From: Chrysoperla carnea
Taxonomy: Eukaryota; Arthropoda; Insecta; Neuroptera; Chrysopidae
Direction: 5' to 3'
Assembly: GCF_905475395.1 (NCBI RefSeq)
Contig: NC_058341.1
Location: 73,343,597-73,407,596, forward strand
DNA length: 64,000 nucleotides
The position numbers were made by a program, and so were the translations under genes. The notes under the pieces are model-generated. The model did not search any database, was not told the DNA's origin, and saw only the letters and a list, made by a program, of their open reading frames with translations. Below are positions 10,375 to 20,003 of the stretch, piece by piece (positions within the stretch are counted from its first letter, which is position 1; each line of letters opens with the position of its first letter).

Positions 10375-10461
10375 GAAGTCTTTTCATACTAAAAATTTAT
10401 TCTTTCTCAAACAAACGTAGACTATACTATAGGAAAAAAGAAACAAAAACGTAAGTAAAAA

Positions 10462-10884
10462 ATGACGTCTGAAATTTTAAATCAATGTGGTATTTTTAAA
10501 CCTTTTATTAAATATGAGGATCTAACTCTTCATGTATCGTATCTTGTTGAAAATATTCAATCATATAAAACACAATATGGCAACAAATGGGCACTGGAAT
10601 TAGAAGAAGGTCTGATATTTTTACCAAATAGATATCAGAAATTGACTCCATTGGATATTGATAAAATCAAAGCAGGTGACAAGTTATTTGTAACAATTAG
10701 AGGTAAAAATGAATATCAATCTTATGATCTTGAATTTACCAATGAGACCATGGAGAACAACGCAGAGAACAGTGGCAGTAGTAGTAGTAGTAGTAGTAAA
10801 AGCCAGAGCAACAACTACAAACTAAAAACTAGAAAATTTGAAAACTGCAATAACAAAGATAAAAAGTTGAAGCGAAAACATTAA
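10462..10884 (+). CDS. OB-fold-like polinton protein (140 aa)
   Basis: Intact frame. The N-terminal ~95 residues hold a compact beta-rich module with the signature YGNKWALELEEGLIFLPNRYQ and KLFVTIRGKN, clearly homologous to 40182..40529 (FGKQWYVELDENKVFLPRRFQ, HLYMVYHGPD). I infer a small OB-like nucleic-acid-binding fold from the strand pattern; this is not proven. The C-terminus is a Ser run followed by a Lys-rich tail (KDKKLKRKH) absent from the P4 copy, possibly a nuclear localisation signal. The stop is 2 bp from the ATG of the partner gene at 10887, so they are probably co-transcribed. Confidence 0.7.
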   Translation: MTSEILNQCGIFKPFIKYEDLTLHVSYLVENIQSYKTQYGNKWALELEEGLIFLPNRYQKLTPLDIDKIKAGDKLFVTIRGKNEYQSYDLEFTNETMENNAENSGSSSSSSSKSQSNNYKLKTRKFENCNNKDKKLKRKH

Positions 10885-10886
10885 AG

Positions 10887-11444
10887 ATGCTTATGGAACG
10901 GATGTATTACTTGAATTCATCAAAACATGTTTCTGTTGGAATTGATACATCATCTTTAGATGTGAAGATAAAATTTACTTCAAGAAGATTCACCATTTAT
11001 ATGGAATCAACAGAATGGTATCTATTTTTGGAACTAAAACCATATATAAGGGCTCACTTGTTTTCTGAAGTGATTGAAAATGACACCAGCACAATTGATT
11101 TAAATGTGAGTGGAATATTAATAAATTTGTGTCAAATAAATTTTAAAAAATGTATGATAATAGACCGTAAAATAATTTACAATAAAAAATCTATTATAAA
11201 AATTTTTGAAAAAAGTAATCTGTTATCATTAATTTTAAATGAATATGTTAAAATAGATATTAAAGGTGTTATTAGGAAAATTAATTTGTTAACCCAACGA
11301 CTAACTAATAGAAAGCCTAGTACATATGATAAAATTGAATTTTCAATTCAAAGTATTGGATCTGCTTGGGGTGAATTACTTTTCCTAATATTATCTGAAA
11401 TGATACAATTCTGTCCAAATAAATTATGTATTGACTCTTTTTGA
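10887..11444 (+). CDS. Partner protein of the OB-like gene (185 aa)
   Basis: Intact frame beginning 2 bp after the previous stop. Homologous along its length to 40571..41119 (shared pattern: YLNSSKHVSVGI vs HLNGSRSLVVGF; KFTSRRFTIYMESTEWYLF vs KILSKRFEIILCEQEWIEL; VIRKINLLTQRL vs VIRKLKLLASRI). N-terminal half beta-rich, C-terminal half helical. Not a family I can name. Its fixed position after the OB-like gene in two independent copies argues that the two products act together. Confidence 0.7.
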   Translation: MLMERMYYLNSSKHVSVGIDTSSLDVKIKFTSRRFTIYMESTEWYLFLELKPYIRAHLFSEVIENDTSTIDLNVSGILINLCQINFKKCMIIDRKIIYNKKSIIKIFEKSNLLSLILNEYVKIDIKGVIRKINLLTQRLTNRKPSTYDKIEFSIQSIGSAWGELLFLILSEMIQFCPNKLCIDSF

Positions 11445-11524
11445 ATAATTAAAAAAATTAAAATTAAAGCTTTATATTTTTTATCCTTTCTAATAAATTC
11501 TGTTTGTTTTATTATTATTATTAT

Positions 11525-12471
11525 GATTTAAATTTGATATTAACGTATTCATGCCTACCAAGGAGGGAGAGAGGATACAGGATTTACACCCCAGAGCCTC
11601 CCATCTCCTTGAGAGACATAAATCTTCACAAGGCAGCTACGTCTTTTGAAGAAAGTTCACTGACTTGTGGCCGTGTAGTCTGTACGTCCGTCAGTCCACG
11701 CGACGTCTGTTGGTCCGTCTGTTTTCCGAGTCGGTGGTACGTAAGTCTGTCTAATGTCCTGGTTAAGCAGGCTCCGTCCCTGCACCGCAGCGATGTGGAA
11801 CCTACTAAAAGAAAAAAAATAGAAAAAGAAGAAAGAAACTTCAAGGGCTGTTACTTGAAGACAGTCTGATGCGATCTCAATGTACGAAGGGTGCCTATAA
11901 TGACAGCCTTCTGCATAGAAGAAATAAGGTGACGAAGATGAGACCTGCAGACCGGAATTTGAGATAGATTCGTCTCGAGAGTTGGACGAATTCCGCCTAG
12001 GCAACCGATAATGAGGACAACCATTTTGACTGAGTAGCCAGGGTGTAGTTGTCGTAGTTCTTGTAAGAGATCAAGATATTTAGTCCGTTTTTGCTCCTCC
12101 TTCGTGACTATGTTCGTTTCTGCAGGCGCAGAGAACTCGATGACGTACATAGTCTTAGATAAGATATCCTGGAGCACTATATCAGGCTTAGTAGCAGAGA
12201 GCTGCCTGGTAGTTGGGAACGAGAAATTCCAGAAGATAATGCATTTCTCGTTCTTGACGACGGACTCGATCTCGCCTGGAGCATATGGTAGGACTGGCGT
12301 AGGGTCCACTTCATGCTTGTGTCTCAAGAAGTAGTACAGCACGCGGAGGGCAGCGTTATGGCGATGAAAGTAGGTGTTCGTGGCATAAGAAGGACATGCC
12401 GAGATGAGGTGCATCAGCGTCTCTGGCTGAGATTTGCACGCTCTGCACATAGCGTGCAGAGCGTGCAAATC

Positions 12472-12472
<1 letters not shown>
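11525..12472 (-). mobile_element. 5'-truncated R4/Dong-like LINE in a (TAA)n tract
   Basis: Nearly identical to the last ~610 coding bases plus 3' UTR of the full-length element at 55189..59545, in reverse orientation. The frame (about 11851-12468) carries the CRACKSQPETLMHL zinc knuckle and the restriction-like endonuclease core (KPDIVL, VIEFSAP). Both ends abut (TAA)n: about 11510-11524 and 12473-12514. The 5' truncation point has a fold-back hairpin (12430..12472). Too short to be autonomous; recent, given near identity to the other copy. Confidence 0.88.
12430..12472. repeat. 19-bp-arm perfect inverted repeat at LINE truncation point
   Basis: Left arm 12430-12448 and right arm 12454-12472 are exact reverse complements around the 5-nt loop atagc. 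The right arm duplicates, in inverted form, the LINE sequence immediately inside the junction. Confidence 0.95.
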
Positions 12473-12514
<42 letters not shown>

Positions 12515-12659
12515 TAATTTATGTAATGAAGTTAAGAATTAAAAAAATAAAATATTAAAGTTAAATGAAGGGTATACATGTGTCTTAAAATTTTTGCAAA
12601 TTCATTAATAAAAAGATCAAAAATACGTAAGTATAAGTCATAATCAAACAGTATTTTGC

Positions 12660-12669
12660 TATATAAAAG
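12660..12669 (+). promoter_or_regulatory. TATA box (tatataaaag) for the 12729 gene
   Basis: Strong TATA match about 65 bp upstream of the ATG at 12729; a similar element precedes the P4 homologue (46218-46227). Confidence 0.5.
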
Positions 12670-12728
12670 CAGCCAGCAAATATTATTGTAGTTTAGTAAA
12701 TAGTGAGTAGTAAGTTAAGTTTACAGTT

Positions 12729-13127
12729 ATGTCTAATATAACTTTCAATAACTTTTATATTAGTGTTAGTTTACCTTTATTCTACATATTTTTAAATAAT
12801 AGTGACAACATAACAGTGTGTGCTTTGCTTGACAACGTTAATCCTTCTCAACAAAATATTATTAACTCTGAGATCCAGGCTATAACAAACCATGGAAGTA
12901 TACAAAAGGTATACAATAATTTTTACAACAACAAAAACAAAAATGAAACGGACTTAATTAGTTTATCCGATAACTTTTATGGAAATAAAACGGACTTAAT
13001 ATTGGACAAATTGAATTCAAATTTTTTTCATGATAATTATTTTAATAGAAATAATAATCAAATTGATATGTTTAAAAGCCTAATTCATTTCTTAAAACAA
13101 CCGTCTGGACGTTTGGAAGATGAATAT
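12729..13127 (+). pseudogene. Furin-site secreted protein, 5' part (split by Copia)
   Basis: ATG at 12729 opens a product with a hydrophobic N-terminal segment (residues ~10-27, signal-peptide or anchor) and then the family signature QQNIINSEIQAITNHGSIQK, shared with QQNIYNSDVQAVTNHGTIQK of the P4 protein at 46264. The frame runs to 13127, where the Copia 5' LTR begins; the stop at 13139 lies inside the LTR. The rest of the gene continues at 18013. AATAT is duplicated at the two edges. Confidence 0.85.
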
Positions 13128-13338
13128 TGTTGTAAATAAAATGTATGATGTAATATTTATTGCTGACTCAAATGCATAATTAGTATATAAATTGTTAATT
13201 AATAAATAATAAATACAGAAGTAATTTTATACCGCTAAGTAATGTGATCTCTTTATTTATCTGCCCAAATAAAATCTACAACATGATAGCAGAGCGTAGT
13301 TTTGGGCATTAATTAAAAGATTGGAAAATTCAATTTAT

Positions 13339-13570
13339 ATTTCTGTGTGAAAAATATAAATAGTATGCGGTCAATACTAGGAAAGAAACTATATTCTTCG
13401 TGATTAATATATTTTTATTCTACGTTTGTATTCTGTGTGAATACAAAAATATTTTTGAAAAAAAAATTTTATATTCTGTGTGAATGTAAAAACATTTTTG
13501 GAAAACTTATATTCTGTGTGAATATAACGTTTGTGGAAAATTATATTCTTTGTGAATATTTTATACCTGG
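13339..13570 (+). repeat. Repeated motif in Copia leader
   Basis: The word tattctgtgtgaat, or close variants, recurs at about 35-45 nt spacing (near 13339, 13390, 13429, 13471, 13509, 13545) in the 5' untranslated leader, each followed by an A/T-rich spacer with ttttggaaa. Confidence 0.7.
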
Positions 13571-13595
13571 AAATCGACTTCAAAATCACTTCAAA

Positions 13596-16500
13596 ATGTC
13601 AAAAGATTTTGATATACAAAAATTGAAAGGAAGTGAGAATTATCACACTTGGTCGTTTGCAATTAAAAATGTGATTGCGTACAAAGGCTTGTCAGGTTGT
13701 ATAAGCAATCCGGTAACGGAAACGAAGACTGACAAATTAGAAAGCTGTAAAGCGTTATTATCACTAAGTGTCGAAACATGGATATACGCACATATCGAGG
13801 CCTGTGATTCAGCATTGGGTATTTGGACAGCATTAAAACAACTATACGAGGATAAGGGTTTATCACGTAAAATTGGTCTATTAAGGAACCTAATATCCAC
13901 AAGGCTAGAAGACAGTGACAGTATGCAGTCGTACATCGATGAAATAATATCCTGCTCGAACAAGTTGAGAGGAATTGGTTTTAACATTACAGACGAATGG
14001 CTTGGTGCAATATTGCTAGCAGGTTTGAGTGACCAATTTAAGCCATTCATCATGGGAATCGAGGCATCAGGGAACCAAATAACTTCGGATCAGATAATTT
14101 CGAAGTTAATTGATGCCCAAGAAAATAAAAATGGTAATAATGAAGTATTTTTTTCGAAAAATACCAACAAAAAATTCCAAAAGAAGCAGCCTAAAAAGAA
14201 ATGTTACAACTGTGGCTCCAATAAACATTTAAGTTTTAAATGCGACAAGCCCAAAAAGGAACCAAGAAGAGAGTCTGGAAATTCGAAACATTCATTTTAT
14301 GCCATGATGTGTGAAAATAAACATTCGTTTGACTGGTATATAGATTCAGGTGCGTCATGTCATATGACACCTAATGAAAGGATGTTAAACGATCTGAAAC
14401 CGGCGAACGTGAAACACATTACAAGCGCAAATAATTCGAAAATGCAAGTAGAGAACATGGGCAATGCGGTAATTAACGTGAAGCAAAATGAAATCGAGGT
14501 AAAAGAAGTTTTACACGTGCCTACATTGTGTGCAAACTTACTATCGGTTTACAAAATCGTTCAAAATGGCAATACTGTCATTTTTAATAAGGATGGTTGC
14601 TTAATTAAAAACAAAAACGATGTCACAATTTTTAATTGCAAGCCTGAAAATGGTGTTTATAAAATTCATGCAATAAATAATATAGACACATGTTTGCTTA
14701 GTCAGCAAAATCAACCAGCTATGATGTTACATAGGAAACTAGGTCACATAAGTTTTCAAAATTTAAAAAAAATGCGTAGTGCTGTTATTGGTATCAATTT
14801 TTCTGATGACGATACGGAAATAAAAAATTGTAACACCTGTGCATATGGAAAACAACGAAGAAATTCTTTTAAGGCTAGTAAAACGCAATCGAAGCAAATT
14901 TTGGAGTTGATTCATTCTGATGTAATTGGACCTATGGAAACTAAATCAATTGGTCATGCGAGATATATTTTAACGTTCATTGATGATTATTCGAAAAAGG
15001 TTTTCATTTACTTTTTAAAACACAAATCTGAAGTATTTGAAACTTTTGTACAATTTAAAAATCGTATAGAAAATCAAACAGATGAAAAAATTAAAATTTT
15101 AAGAACCGATAATGGAAAGGAATATTTTTCGACAGAATTTGATAAGTTTTGTAAAAATCATGGTATCCAACATCAGTCAACTCAAAGCTATACTCCGCAG
15201 CAAAATGGAGTAGCAGAACGCATGAATAGGACGATTATTGAACGAGCCAAATGCTTGTTATTCGATGCAAATTTACCAAAGCAATATTGGGCAGAGGCTT
15301 CGAATATGGCGGCTTATTTAATAAATAGAAGCGTATGCTCATCCCACAATAAAACTCCAGATGAGATATTTTTTAGGAAAAAGGTAGATTTATCCCATTT
15401 AAAGCTATTTGGTTCAACCGTTATGGTTCACATACCTAAGGAACGGAGGAATAAATGGGACAAAAAATCAAGTGAAATGGTATTCGTTGGCTATGACGAT
15501 GATACGAAAGGTTTTCGATGTATCGACAAGGTTTCTAAAAAGTTGACCATAAGTAGAGACGTAATTTTTCTTGATGATACACACCAAAAAACGATTAAAA
15601 AAAGTGGTAAACCGGATAAAAATGGCACATTAGAGATAAATGTTGACGATGATGAACCGTTTGATGATCGAAAAAACGAAATTGATCAAATAGATGAATC
15701 ATCGCTTGATTCCATTTCTAATGCGTCGGAAAATGACGTAAATGATCCGGATTATGAACCGGAAGTGGAGGATATTACAAATGAATTTGAAAGAATAAAT
15801 GAAAATGCACGATCGGAAATTACGACACGGTCAAAGACAAAATCAGTGCATCCGTACGATTTCAATTTTGGTTTGTTTGTAGAACCAAAAAACATAAATG
15901 AGGCCAAAAACTGCAATGAAGCAGATGAATGGCAACAAGCTATGCTTGATGAATTAAGCTCTCATAAGGTAAATAATTCATGGAAGTTAGTGGACCTTCC
16001 AAAAGGTAAAAACGCGATAAAATCAAAATGGATTTTTAAAATCAAGCGTGACGAAAATGGTAATGTTGCAAAATATAAGGCGCGTTTAGTGGCTAAGGGC
16101 TGTAGTCAAAAGTATGGCATAGACTACGATGAAACCTATTCGCCTGTGGTTCGATACAATTCAATTAGATTTTTGATGGCATTCGCAGTAAAGAAAGGGT
16201 TAAAAATACATCAAATGGATATAGTTACAGCATTTTTAAATGGTGATCTAAAAGAAGATATATATATGCTTCAACCGGATGGTTTCAATGACGGTTCCCA
16301 AAAGGTCTGTAAATTAAATCGAGCAATATATGGTTTAAAACAGGCGGGACGTCAGTGGAATATAAAGCTGGATGCCGCACTCAAAAAATTTGGATTAAAA
16401 AGATGCCAGACCGATCCATGTATTTATATTAATGCAAAATCGAATTTAATAATAGCTGTATACGTGGACGATTTTTTAATCTTTTATGATGATTCAAAAA

Positions 16501-17411
16501 TTCTAAATGAATTAAAATTGTTTTTAAATAGATCTTTTCAAATGAAAGATCTTGGCATTGCAAAAAGCTGTCTTGGTATAAATATTCAGCAAAATAAAGA
16601 TTCAATTGAGATTGATCAGAGTTCCTACATCCAAGAAATATTAATTCGATTTGGTATGGACAATTGTAAGCCAGTTGGTACTCCAAGTGACGTTAATCAG
16701 AAACTATCTAAAGATGATGTTAATGATAGTAATTCACTTGTGGGCAAGGTACCATATCAGGAAGCTGTCGGTAGCCTCTTGTTTTTGACACAGACTACGA
16801 GACCGGATATTGCATTCGCTGTCAATAATGTTAGCCGCTTTAATTTAAATCATGCAAACATTCATTGGATGGCAGTGAAGAGAATATTTCGTTATCTCAA
16901 AGGCACAATCGACTTAAAGTTAAAATATACAAAAGGTGATAAAGAAAATATATATGTGTTTAGTGATGCAGATTGGGCTTCAGAAATCGATTGCAGGCGA
17001 TCCTGTTCCGGATTTGTAATCAAATCTTCAAATGCCGCAATCGCATGGTCCAGTAAACGTCAACCAATCGTTGCATTATCAAGTACCGAGGCTAAATATA
17101 TAGCGATCTCAGACGCATTACGGGAAACTATATGGATGAGGCAGCTTATGCGTGAAATTGAAAATACAATGATTGAACCGACTGTGTTATATTGCGACAA
17201 CCAGAGCGCAATAAAGTTGGCATTAAATGATGGGTTTAGACCAAGAACTAAGCACATTGATCTAAGATACCATCATTTACGTGAAAAGGTTAATGATGAA
17301 ACTATAGTCATTAAGTTTTTGCCTTCAAAAGAAATGTGCGCTGATTCGTTAACTAAAGGCGTCACCAAGGAAAAACATAATTACTGCAACACCAAATTGG
17401 GGTTATTATAA
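13596..17411 (+). CDS. Copia gag-pol polyprotein
   Basis: About 1271 residues from the ATG at 13596 (MSKDFDIQKLKG; upstream frame lacks ATG). Domains in order: UBN2-type gag, CCHC zinc knuckle CYNCGSNKHLSFKC, aspartic protease WYIDSGASCHMT, gag-pre-integrase HRKLGH region, integrase core (FIDDYSKK, RTDNGKEY, NGVAERMNR), reverse transcriptase with QMDIVTAFLNG and YVDDFLIFYDD, and RNase H (FSDADWAS, LSSTEAKYIA, KHIDLRYHHLRE). All catalytic motifs are present and the frame is uninterrupted, so the element could be active. Confidence 0.97.
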   Translation: MSKDFDIQKLKGSENYHTWSFAIKNVIAYKGLSGCISNPVTETKTDKLESCKALLSLSVETWIYAHIEACDSALGIWTALKQLYEDKGLSRKIGLLRNLISTRLEDSDSMQSYIDEIISCSNKLRGIGFNITDEWLGAILLAGLSDQFKPFIMGIEASGNQITSDQIISKLIDAQENKNGNNEVFFSKNTNKKFQKKQPKKKCYNCGSNKHLSFKCDKPKKEPRRESGNSKHSFYAMMCENKHSFDWYIDSGASCHMTPNERMLNDLKPANVKHITSANNSKMQVENMGNAVINVKQNEIEVKEVLHVPTLCANLLSVYKIVQNGNTVIFNKDGCLIKNKNDVTIFNCKPENGVYKIHAINNIDTCLLSQQNQPAMMLHRKLGHISFQNLKKMRSAVIGINFSDDDTEIKNCNTCAYGKQRRNSFKASKTQSKQILELIHSDVIGPMETKSIGHARYILTFIDDYSKKVFIYFLKHKSEVFETFVQFKNRIENQTDEKIKILRTDNGKEYFSTEFDKFCKNHGIQHQSTQSYTPQQNGVAERMNRTIIERAKCLLFDANLPKQYWAEASNMAAYLINRSVCSSHNKTPDEIFFRKKVDLSHLKLFGSTVMVHIPKERRNKWDKKSSEMVFVGYDDDTKGFRCIDKVSKKLTISRDVIFLDDTHQKTIKKSGKPDKNGTLEINVDDDEPFDDRKNEIDQIDESSLDSISNASENDVNDPDYEPEVEDITNEFERINENARSEITTRSKTKSVHPYDFNFGLFVEPKNINEAKNCNEADEWQQAMLDELSSHKVNNSWKLVDLPKGKNAIKSKWIFKIKRDENGNVAKYKARLVAKGCSQKYGIDYDETYSPVVRYNSIRFLMAFAVKKGLKIHQMDIVTAFLNGDLKEDIYMLQPDGFNDGSQKVCKLNRAIYGLKQAGRQWNIKLDAALKKFGLKRCQTDPCIYINAKSNLIIAVYVDDFLIFYDDSKILNELKLFLNRSFQMKDLGIAKSCLGINIQQNKDSIEIDQSSYIQEILIRFGMDNCKPVGTPSDVNQKLSKDDVNDSNSLVGKVPYQEAVGSLLFLTQTTRPDIAFAVNNVSRFNLNHANIHWMAVKRIFRYLKGTIDLKLKYTKGDKENIYVFSDADWASEIDCRRSCSGFVIKSSNAAIAWSSKRQPIVALSSTEAKYIAISDALRETIWMRQLMREIENTMIEPTVLYCDNQSAIKLALNDGFRPRTKHIDLRYHHLREKVNDETIVIKFLPSKEMCADSLTKGVTKEKHNYCNTKLGLL

Positions 17412-17503
17412 ATTCTTTACTGACATTGCAAATTTGTAGTATATAAATTGGACAAATAATTTATAATTTTTAACACTTCACTTAGTTATATCAAAGCATA
17501 ATT

Positions 17504-17725
17504 ATGGGCACGACACAAAGTTTAGAAGAAAAGAAAACAGTGGACACCACTGGGAATGTTAATAATAATGTGGTGATTCAAGATGCAGTGGTGGTGCAGA
17601 ATACTGAGATGCTAATCTGCTTATACATCATCTGTGCCGTTAACGTAATTGAGCTGTTGTACTGTATCTACAGGCAACATGTCAAGAAAATCAAGAAGAG
17701 GGCAGCAAAACATCCACCTGCGTAA
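17504..17725 (+). CDS. Small myristoylation/TM ORF downstream of Copia pol
   Basis: 73 residues between pol and the 3' LTR. Starts MGTTQS, a plausible N-myristoylation signal, contains NNNVVIQDAVVVQ, then one hydrophobic segment (about LICLYIICAVNVIELLYCIY), and ends in a basic tail (KKIKKRAAKH). This is the architecture of a small membrane-associated protein. Canonical copia elements have no ORF here, so it is an acquired or lineage-specific gene. Function unknown. Confidence 0.7.
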   Translation: MGTTQSLEEKKTVDTTGNVNNNVVIQDAVVVQNTEMLICLYIICAVNVIELLYCIYRQHVKKIKKRAAKHPPA

Positions 17726-18012
17726 GCTGACATCATGTCATCATATTTTGTGACATTATCGATAATTATTTGAATTATTTTCGTTTTGTTCACAAAATTA
17801 TTATATACGTAATCATTATTACATTATTTTAAATTTATGTTCTAATTATGGGTGCGTGTTGTAAATAAAATGTATGATGTAATATTTATTGCTGACTCAA
17901 ATGCATAATTAGTATATAAATTGTTAATTAATAAATAATAAATACAGAAGTAATTTTATACCGCTAAGTAATGTGATCTCTTTATTTATCTGCCCAAATA
18001 AAATCTACAACA

Positions 18013-18389
18013 AATATGAATATGTACCTATAGAAGACACAGAACGACGTCGAAGAAAACGTAATATTAATCAAAACGAACTACAACATAGCGTTAAAAA
18101 TTTTATTAACCTAAACTCAGATCTACTCCAAATTTTAAATGCAGAATTTGAAAAGTTATATGGAATCAACTATATCGAAAATATGATGTTTTTTCATATT
18201 AACTATGAAAATGGTAACATATTTTCATTAAACAACAATGATGATGAACAAAATTACACCTTTTTAGATAAATTATCATCTGATGTTTTAAAGAAAGTAC
18301 AGCATTTAAAAATTTTATTAAAGAAAAGACTAGATTATTTAGATAGGTTTAAGGTTGTTAAAAAAGATACAAAAATTATACCTTTTTAA
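18013..18389 (+). pseudogene. Furin-site secreted protein, 3' part (split by Copia)
   Basis: Continues the gene begun at 12729. Opens with an acidic stretch then a furin-type site RRRRKR followed by a domain (LNSDLLQILNAEFEKLYGINYIENMMFFHINY) that matches the P4 protein (LNSKILSILEKEIFQMSGISYIQNSIYFDIDY). The start is lost to the Copia insertion. C-terminal ~30 residues are lysine-rich. No transmembrane segment is evident in this part. Confidence 0.85.
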
Positions 18390-18417
18390 ATGTTTATTTA
18401 ATTTAGGCTTTTTTTTA

Positions 18418-19030
18418 TTTAAGAATCTTTCGACTATGAAAGTTTGGCTTAGAAAATCATAACTTTTGCTCCATATCAACCAAACCATTTTTGAAACTAG
18501 TCCAACTTTTTTTAAATTTTTTTTTAAATTTCTTAAATATTTAATCCAACTTTCAAAATTTGTTTATTATTTTTTAAATTTTACTAACTAAACAACTGAA
18601 TGGGGATGGGTTATTTAGATAGGTTTAAGATAGTTAAAAAAATTATACGTTTTTAAAAATTTTTATTTAACATAAGATAATAGATTTTAAAAATATTCAT
18701 TAGTGTAAAATTTAATTTAAAATAGTGTAAAAGAATTTTAAATATGAACATAAAAAGTTATTATTTTAGCATAATTAGTTTATTATTTTGAAAATTATAA
18801 ATTCAATAAAAAATCGTTAGCAGATTGTTAGTTGGATACAGATCTAAAACGTATCGTATGGTACTATTTTAAATCTTTTGAAAAGTTTATATTTAAAATT
18901 CATTCAATTGTGACAGTTTGAAATTAAAAAATTTGAGTTAAAAATTAAAACTTTTGCTCCATATCAACTATTTTATAACAAGTCTAAACCAAATCAAACT
19001 TTCATAGTCGAACGATTTTGAACAAAAACT
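18418..19030. pseudogene. Scrambled PolB and 20004-gene relics
   Basis: 18418-18486 minus strand carries a short PolB stretch (YGAKVMI, then KPNFHSRKIL in another frame; compare 31141-31200). Around 18947-19014 the same two phrases recur in altered order and orientation. 18790-18910 repeats 20185-20275 of the gene below ('gtatggtactattt..aaatcttttgaaa'). The stretch is therefore duplicated, rearranged polinton debris. 19030-19300 shows nothing recognisable. Confidence 0.55.
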
Positions 19031-19302
19031 TGATTTACATAAAGGTAAATCCTTTTAAAAATTTGTTTAATTTTATTTAAAAAATTTTCTAAAATTAAAG
19101 CTTTTTAGTCTTAGTTCAATATTGTTGTTAATAATGTATTTAATAAAAAAATCAATATTTAATTATTAGTTTTATTATTTATTATGTATTGGTAAATTTT
19201 AATAAAAAAATTATATTTAATATTTTTACAAACCCATTTTAATAAATCGAAAATATGCATACATTTTATTATTATTAAAAAAAGGTTTTAACTGATGATT
19301 TG

Positions 19303-19950
19303 TTAACATAATAGAAATGGGTTTTTTTGCTTTGAAAAATTTTTTTTGAGAAAATATATAATTTTTCTTTCAAATTTTAATTTAAAAACAAATACATCTT
19401 CCATTTTTACAGGTAATATTAAAAATTTAACATGTTTCACAAATCTCATACATATTATACCAAATAAATTATTATTAAATTTAATAAATTGTACTTCAGT
19501 GTCAACAATTGAAGACGATTTATAAAAATTTGAAATACATTCAAACGTATTCGAATTTGTGTGATTATAAATCATTATTTTATGTAAATTTTGTATATGT
19601 GAGATATACAAATTCATGCTAGTTGTTTCCCAATAACAACCTTCCGTCACACACTTCATTACTTCGTTTTCTTTGTTTTCACAATATATACTTTTATGCT
19701 TTCTATAGTCTTTTAGTATGACATATTCACCACACGATTTATTAAGACACTGAATTGTTATGTCCAACATCGATTGTATGTGTAGACATCGTTTATCAAT
19801 TTGATATGGTTCTCGACATAAAGGACACTTGTTTTCCTCTTCTTTTACTAATTTGTAGCAATCACCACATATTAAATGACTATTCGCACACTCGTAAATA
19901 TCTTGATCGAATACGTCTAAACAGACAGGACAGGTAAAATATTCAACAAT
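19303..19950 (-). CDS. RING + SINA-type zinc-finger protein (E3 ubiquitin ligase-like)
   Basis: The frame is open for 215 residues from 19950, immediately after a splice-acceptor tract (tttttttatatag), so this looks like a terminal exon; the initiating exon was not identified. Residues ~7-50 form a RING finger with all eight ligands (CPVC, ECANSH, ICGDC, KCPLC). It is followed by SIAH/SINA-like zinc fingers (CLNKSCGEYV..HKSIYC, then CVTEGCYWETT..H..H) and a beta-rich tail. This is the Seven-in-absentia E3 layout, shorter than cellular SIAH (~280 aa). Lying among viral genes, it may direct host-protein ubiquitination; that is inference. An internal ATG at 19770 would lose the RING. Confidence 0.75.
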   Translation of the reverse strand: MVEYFTCPVCLDVFDQDIYECANSHLICGDCYKLVKEEENKCPLCREPYQIDKRCLHIQSMLDITIQCLNKSCGEYVILKDYRKHKSIYCENKENEVMKCVTEGCYWETTSMNLYISHIQNLHKIMIYNHTNSNTFECISNFYKSSSIVDTEVQFIKFNNNLFGIICMRFVKHVKFLILPVKMEDVFVFKLKFERKIIYFLKKNFSKQKNPFLLC

Positions 19951-20003
19951 CTATATAAAAAAATAAAAATTAAATAAAAATTAAGTCACTTTTATAACTG
20001 ATT

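Larger units (their letters stand above)
13128..18012 (+). mobile_element. Complete Ty1/copia LTR retrotransposon
   Basis: LTRs of 156 bp at 13128..13283 and 17857..18012, beginning TGTTGTAAAT and ending CTACAACA, and identical by eye. The 5-bp target-site duplication AATAT lies at 13123-13127 and 18013-18017. Right after the 5' LTR is tgatagcagagcg, resembling a PBS that pairs inside initiator tRNA-Met, usual for copia elements. One intact gag-pol frame plus a small extra ORF. Identical LTRs mean a very recent insertion; it splits the furin-site gene. Confidence 0.97.

Noticed and set aside
10000..10460. Possible short genes upstream of the OB-like pair
   Set aside because: Only AT-rich repeats such as tttgtggttt; no conserved frame in the P4 counterpart.
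11504..11869. Forward-strand frame in the truncated LINE, and its mirror at 59201..59572
   Set aside because: Antisense to the LINE 3' UTR; present only because the two copies are near identical.
13404..13589. Minus-strand frame over the Copia leader, and others inside gag-pol (13643, 16429, 17060)
   Set aside because: Shadow frames opposite strong coding sequence or leader repeats.
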